From Candidatus Hydrogenedentota bacterium (GTDB lineage: Bacteria; Hydrogenedentota; Hydrogenedentia; Hydrogenedentales; CAITNO01), in the NCBI GenBank assembly GCA_903893795.1, contig CAITNO010000106.1, positions 186,001 through 250,000 of the forward strand: 64,000 nucleotides of DNA, in the 5' to 3' direction. This document shows positions 60,003 through 64,000 of this stretch, piece after piece. Within the stretch, counting starts at the first letter, position 1; each line of letters starts with the position of its first letter. The notes below the pieces were generated by a model that was given only the letters and a program-made list of their open reading frames with translations, did no database searches and had not been told where the DNA came from. Both the position numbers and the translations under genes were made by a program.

Positions 60003-62345
60003 ATGTCCATCCGAGGTTGTGGCGTTGCAGACAAGGTTCCATCTGTGGACAAAAGCTCCATACCTGATGCCGAAAACTCCCGCAAGGGAATTTCCCGCCT
60101 CCTGCTTGCCGCCACTTCGCTAGCCATACTGGGTGCGGGCCTGGCACTGCGCTTCTGGCATTTCTCTACCCTGTCACTCACCTATGACGAGTTGACCTCT
60201 GGAGTGTTTAATCTCGGCGCACCCGACGTGCTGACCCATCAATGCCTGATAAACATGTTCGTGCCGGACCAGATGCCGCTTTTTTGCATGCTTCAGTATT
60301 CCTGGGCACACTGGTTTGGGGTGTCCGTCACGACAGCGCGGATGTTGCCACTGGCCATTGGGGTGCTTGCCATTCCGTTGTCGTATCTGGTCGCTTCGCG
60401 TTTTTACGGACGCACTGCGGGATGGGTGGCATCCCTCTGTTTTCTGCTCTCACCGATGAACATTTGGTGGGCGCAAGGCTCGCGTTCCTACACGCTGATG
60501 CCACTCTTCGGAATGCTGTTTTTGTACACACTTCTAAGGCACCGCGAAAGTCAGTCATGGAAATGGGGGGGCGTCCATCTCATCGTGACATTTGCGATGC
60601 TTTGGACCTTCCTGACCGCTCTGTTTCTTGTGGCGGCTGAGCTGTGCTTCCTGCTGGTCTGCGGTCGCCGCCGACCGCGCCAGACGATCACATGGGGGAT
60701 GGCCCTGTGCATGGTCACAGTTCCCACGATTGCTTGGAGCTGTCTGATGCCCCACTATGAGCATCAGGGTGCGGGAATGCCCAGTCCCTTTGTTCCGTTC
60801 AGTTCGATCATCGGCAATGACAGCATGCATCTGAACGCTGACATTCCAAGGCCGATGTTTCAACTGGAATGGAACGGCATTGACGCTTGGATGAACTGGG
60901 GGCTGGCGGCCTGTTTTGTGGTGGCCCTGGGCGTGCTTGCGGTGTCGGTTTTGCGTCCATCGTTTTCGAGGCAGGGGGAAAGGGACGTTGGCGGCCAAGC
61001 GCTTTTTGCGGAGAAAGGCATACTCCTGCTGCTGGTGATACTGCTGCCTCCGCTGCTCGTATATGCGGCGGCCGTTTTCTTGAACAGTGTGTTTGTGTTT
61101 CCCAGATACACCATGTACACATGGCCGGCGCTTTACACGGTTGTGGGTGGGTGCGTTGCGGCCCTGCCCCGGCGCTGGTTGCGTGTCGGCGCTGTGCTGC
61201 TTCTGGCGGGGCTTTACGTTTATCAGATTCCCCTTTTGATGCCCACAACCCGCCGGGCGGACTGGCTGGGGGCGGGAAAGTTCATCAAGTCCAATGCAAC
61301 CCCCAAGGATGTTGTTATTGCCACGGGTGAATTCCTGTCGGGGGACATTTTCGACGCCAACACGAGGTGGGGCGGTGAGAAGCCGGGAATACCCGTGCTG
61401 GGAGCCGTTACGACGCAGGCCGCCATCGAGGCAGCCCTCTGGTATCTTGCCCATGGGAACGCCGACAAACCGCCGACGGCAGGAAGGGCTGTATGGCTGT
61501 TGTTGCAGCGGGGCGGATGCACAGTTCCCTCGGAAGATCTAAACCATGCCTTGGCCAATCTGGGCTTTGACTACTCCTGTTTTCCCCTTGTTGCGGGGGA
61601 CACCATCGTGGTCCACCGGATTTCTCTGAATCCTGCCGTTGCAAAACTTCCCGAGAGTGGCGGTGTTGCGGAACTTGTCGACGTTCCTGAGCCCAATCCT
61701 TGGATTCGCGTCGATTGCGGCGCCTTTTTGGATCATGCGTTTTCAAATCTTGACAAATCCCGCGGTCAATACTTGCGCGACACATACCTTAAGACACTGC
61801 AGCGCGCCACGACCCACATGTTTCACGCCCCCATGGATCTTATGGTGTGGTCTCTCAACCTGCTGGTGTCCCGGCAGCCAGAATTGGCACTGGCGGCCAG
61901 TGATGCCTGTTTGGAAATGTCGCCCACCTACCACCTGGGTCATCTTATTCGCGGATTGGCGCTCGAGGACTTGGGTCGTGAGGGAGAGGCGCGGGTGGAG
62001 TGTGACAAGGCATTTGACGGAAACCCGTTTCTGCGAAAGGTGTTTACTCCGGTTGTTTCGACTTATCTAAACGGCGGAACCCGCGAGGAAATGCGCGCAG
62101 AAGTGCAGAAACTCGAAGACATGGGCGTAATCTGGTTCGTTCCGGCACTGTGGACCCTCTATCGCAACCGCTTTGAACCGCGGGCGGAAATGTTGCCCAT
62201 GGGAATTTACGCGCCGCACGAGGAGTATTATCAGGCATGGATGGCCTCTCTTCGAAAGAATACGGAACATGTCGCGCCGCTCAACACAAGAGCCGCCGCG
62301 CAATTGGAGATTGTTTCGGCATTGATGCGCCTTCCCAAGAGCTAA
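60003..62345 (+). CDS. GT39/ArnT-like membrane glycosyltransferase with C-terminal TPR-like region
   Basis: About 780 residues. After a short N-terminal tail comes the first membrane helix (RLLLAATSLAILGAGLALRF), then YDELTS, whose Asp-Glu pair is in the first periplasmic loop as in PMT/ArnT-type enzymes that use lipid-linked sugars. About ten more hydrophobic helices follow up to LRVGAVLLLAGLYVYQIPLL. The last 200 residues are soluble, with a tetratricopeptide-like helix pair (LALAASDACLEMSPTYHLG, LIRGLALEDLGREGEARVE). The frame is open upstream to 59796; 60003 was chosen as the nearest ATG that gives a normal N-tail, but is not certain. Confidence 0.7.
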   Translation: MSIRGCGVADKVPSVDKSSIPDAENSRKGISRLLLAATSLAILGAGLALRFWHFSTLSLTYDELTSGVFNLGAPDVLTHQCLINMFVPDQMPLFCMLQYSWAHWFGVSVTTARMLPLAIGVLAIPLSYLVASRFYGRTAGWVASLCFLLSPMNIWWAQGSRSYTLMPLFGMLFLYTLLRHRESQSWKWGGVHLIVTFAMLWTFLTALFLVAAELCFLLVCGRRRPRQTITWGMALCMVTVPTIAWSCLMPHYEHQGAGMPSPFVPFSSIIGNDSMHLNADIPRPMFQLEWNGIDAWMNWGLAACFVVALGVLAVSVLRPSFSRQGERDVGGQALFAEKGILLLLVILLPPLLVYAAAVFLNSVFVFPRYTMYTWPALYTVVGGCVAALPRRWLRVGAVLLLAGLYVYQIPLLMPTTRRADWLGAGKFIKSNATPKDVVIATGEFLSGDIFDANTRWGGEKPGIPVLGAVTTQAAIEAALWYLAHGNADKPPTAGRAVWLLLQRGGCTVPSEDLNHALANLGFDYSCFPLVAGDTIVVHRISLNPAVAKLPESGGVAELVDVPEPNPWIRVDCGAFLDHAFSNLDKSRGQYLRDTYLKTLQRATTHMFHAPMDLMVWSLNLLVSRQPELALAASDACLEMSPTYHLGHLIRGLALEDLGREGEARVECDKAFDGNPFLRKVFTPVVSTYLNGGTREEMRAEVQKLEDMGVIWFVPALWTLYRNRFEPRAEMLPMGIYAPHEEYYQAWMASLRKNTEHVAPLNTRAAAQLEIVSALMRLPKS

Positions 62346-62666
62346 GACAATACCAAGGCGGCCTAATTGCCCCTCCCGTCGTGCATGCAATTCCGGGTGG
62401 GCGCAAGGGTGGCGCCTGAGGGTGAAGTTTGCGTTTCACGCCTGTTTCGCTGACACATTTGAAGGAAGGCGGACAAACGATGCACAATGACCAAGCGCTG
62501 TCCCGCCAGCCGAATAAAACGTATGGTATTGCCGAAGGATATGATGGATTTGGCAATGGGAATGGTCGCTCCCACTGCCCAAGACACAGCGAGTCTTTGA
62601 AATGTTCATATTTGTAGTACGAAATGAAACCAAGATGCGGTTCAGCAGTTCAGGGTTGCTGCTGTC
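62346..62666. other. 321-bp intergenic region, no gene assigned
   Basis: Between the GT39-like gene and the radical SAM gene. A 45-codon frame (62480-62617, starting MHNDQALSRQ) has AAGGCGG upstream, but its sequence is not recognised and an overlapping frame is equally open. No clear terminator or promoter was found. Confidence 0.4.
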
Positions 62667-64000
62667 ATGAAGCGCGTGCGGCTCTTCCTGGCCAACATAG
62701 GAGTGAGAATACCATCCTATCCTGTCGTTACCCTGCCGATAGGACTGATTTCCATCGCGGCTTTTGTGAGGCAGAAACTGCCAATCGATGTTATGGTTGT
62801 TGACCAGCGTTTGGACAACTGGACGACCGACGAACTGGTCCGCCGCGCCGTGGATTTTGGCGCCGACATCATTGGCCTCTCAGCGGTCACCACTGCCGCC
62901 CACAGGCTTCCTCTTCTCACGCAGAAAATCAGGACGAGCCTCCCCAATGCTTTAATCATGGTCGGTGGACCGCACGCCTCGGCCGTTTGCGGTCAGGTTC
63001 TTGAGGAAACCTGTGCCGATATTGTGGTCCGGGGAGAGGGTGAAAAGTCCACCGAGATGATTCTCCGGGCATGGACCGAGGGAGGGCATGACTTCGGCGG
63101 AATACCCGGACTCATCTGGCGCAATGCAGCTGGAAAACTGGAGCAGAATCCCGGGGCCACGCTGCTTGTCGATTCTATGGACGACATCCCAATGCCTGCC
63201 TACGACCTGATCGAGTTGGAAAGATATTGGAAGGGACAGTCAGTCGTGCCGGTTTACCGGCGACGTTACGCCAGCCTTGTTACGAGCCGGGGCTGCCCCT
63301 ATCGCTGCATTTTTTGCCACAACACTTTCGGCAAAGCGATTAGAATGTTCTCCGCCGGGCGCGTGGTCGAAGAACTGGAATACCTCCAAAAGACCTACGG
63401 AATTGCAGACTTCGAGTTTCTGGACGACAATTTCAATTTCAAATCCATGCGTGTGCTGCAAATCTGTGACCTGATAAAGCGGCGGGGCGTGAAATCGAGG
63501 CTTGCGTTTCCTTACGGACTGCGCGGGGATCTCCTAAGCAATGAAGTGATCGATGCGCTGGCCGGTGCTGGAATGTATCATTGCGCGGTGGCGCTGGAAA
63601 CCGGTTCCCCCCGTCTTCAGAAGTTCATCATGAAGGACATGGACATACCAAGACTGCTGGAACGGGCTGAATACCTGGTCTCAAAGCGCATGTTTGTAAA
63701 CCTTTTCTGCATGATTGGGTTTCCGACGGAAACCGAGGAGGAGATTGAGACGACCATTGACCTTGCGTGCGCATCGCCCTGCCAAATGGCCAACTTTGCC
63801 ACGGTTACACCCTTCCCAGGGTCAACGCTGCATGAAATGATCCGCCGAGAAAACCCGGAGAAACTCGAAGGAATCCGTTATGAGGATTCCGAATTGACAA
63901 TGATGCGCGTAAACCTGACCGACCTCCCGGACGAAAAGCTTTTCTACTACCAGCGGCTGGCATTGCGCCGGTTCTATGTGAATCCCCGCAGAATTGTCAG
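62667..64000 (+). CDS. B12-binding-type radical SAM protein, 3' truncated by the window
   Basis: At least 444 residues, open to the window end. N-terminal Rossmann-like cobalamin-binding-type domain: VVTLPIGLISIAAFVRQ, DFGADIIGLSAVTT, MVGGPHASAV and VVRGEGEKS; the DxHxxG cobalamin ligand is not seen, as in many relatives. The radical SAM core starts with TSRGCPYRCIFCHN (CxxxCxxC binding the 4Fe-4S cluster), followed by EFLDDNFNF, ALETGSP and FCMIGFPTETEEEI. Similar to BchE-like and hopanoid or lipid-modifying enzymes; substrate unknown. No strong ribosome site is seen before the ATG. Confidence 0.88.
   Translation, partial: MKRVRLFLANIGVRIPSYPVVTLPIGLISIAAFVRQKLPIDVMVVDQRLDNWTTDELVRRAVDFGADIIGLSAVTTAAHRLPLLTQKIRTSLPNALIMVGGPHASAVCGQVLEETCADIVVRGEGEKSTEMILRAWTEGGHDFGGIPGLIWRNAAGKLEQNPGATLLVDSMDDIPMPAYDLIELERYWKGQSVVPVYRRRYASLVTSRGCPYRCIFCHNTFGKAIRMFSAGRVVEELEYLQKTYGIADFEFLDDNFNFKSMRVLQICDLIKRRGVKSRLAFPYGLRGDLLSNEVIDALAGAGMYHCAVALETGSPRLQKFIMKDMDIPRLLERAEYLVSKRMFVNLFCMIGFPTETEEEIETTIDLACASPCQMANFATVTPFPGSTLHEMIRRENPEKLEGIRYEDSELTMMRVNLTDLPDEKLFYYQRLALRRFYVNPRRIV

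Noticed and set aside
62480-62617. Small protein MHNDQALSRQ...
   Set aside because: A ribosome-site-like AAGGCGG precedes it, but an overlapping frame is also open and neither product resembles a known family; not called as a gene.

Overview
The window is a GC-rich bacterial chromosome segment with densely packed genes on both strands. It mixes conserved housekeeping genes (clpS-clpA, aspS, a sigma-70 factor, rpsA, rplU-rpmA-obg-proB, mtnA-cmk-recJ, aconitase) with many secreted or envelope proteins: glycosidase-like enzymes, a Tat-exported phosphatase, an HtrA protease, a C-terminal sorting-signal protein and one giant repeat protein. Signal peptides, a Tat signal and Do-type HtrA point to a Gram-negative-type cell. 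The gene mix (PadR plus HAAS-like membrane proteins, many secreted carbohydrate enzymes, a class I hybrid cluster protein) would suit an uncultured Hydrogenedentota- or PVC-like anaerobe. That placement is inference; no rRNA, tRNA or CRISPR was seen.

Layout. 1-5544 (+): 5'-truncated SGNH-like secreted hydrolase, then clpS, clpA and a NUDIX hydrolase. 5561-13954 (-): two secreted proteins of unknown role, the second 2373 residues long and read through a 17-base G tract. 14638-24533: aspS, a phosphatase, sigma factor, pcm, rpsA and an acetolactate synthase-like gene, with readable promoters and terminators. 24787-34453: a YcxB-like protein, a secreted glycosidase, a DUF4258/YgiT toxin-antitoxin pair with an amber codon in the toxin, an epimerase and flippase-like pair, an alginate-lyase-like protein, a flavoprotein and HtrA. 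34688-38855 (-): rplU-rpmA, obg-proB and aspartate dehydrogenase. 39282-42106 (+): a PadR regulator with promoter and palindromic operator, leading into two tandem paralogous membrane proteins. 42515-48868: a very large glycosidase-like protein and three glycosyltransferases. 48971-54842 (-): mtnA-cmk-recJ, a terminator, then aconitase. 55116-58866: a sialidase-like propeller protein, then a ferredoxin-hcp operon behind a CRP/FNR-type palindrome. 58989-64000: methyltransferase, a GT39-like membrane glycosyltransferase with a TPR-like tail, and a 3'-truncated B12-binding-type radical SAM protein.

The most interesting signals are: (1) the G17 tract just after the signal peptide of the giant protein, where loss or gain of one base gives a stop within 2 or about 13 codons; (2) a module I do not recognise, present three times in the giant protein and once in the SGNH-like protein; (3) palindromic elements lying in frame inside a glycosyltransferase gene and (diverged) inside the ferredoxin gene, the latter matching a long inverted repeat next to aspS; (4) the amber codon in the DUF4258 toxin; (5) a 152-bp nearly identical tract at the 5' ends of the two HAAS-like paralogues; (6) the operator of the ferredoxin-hcp operon.
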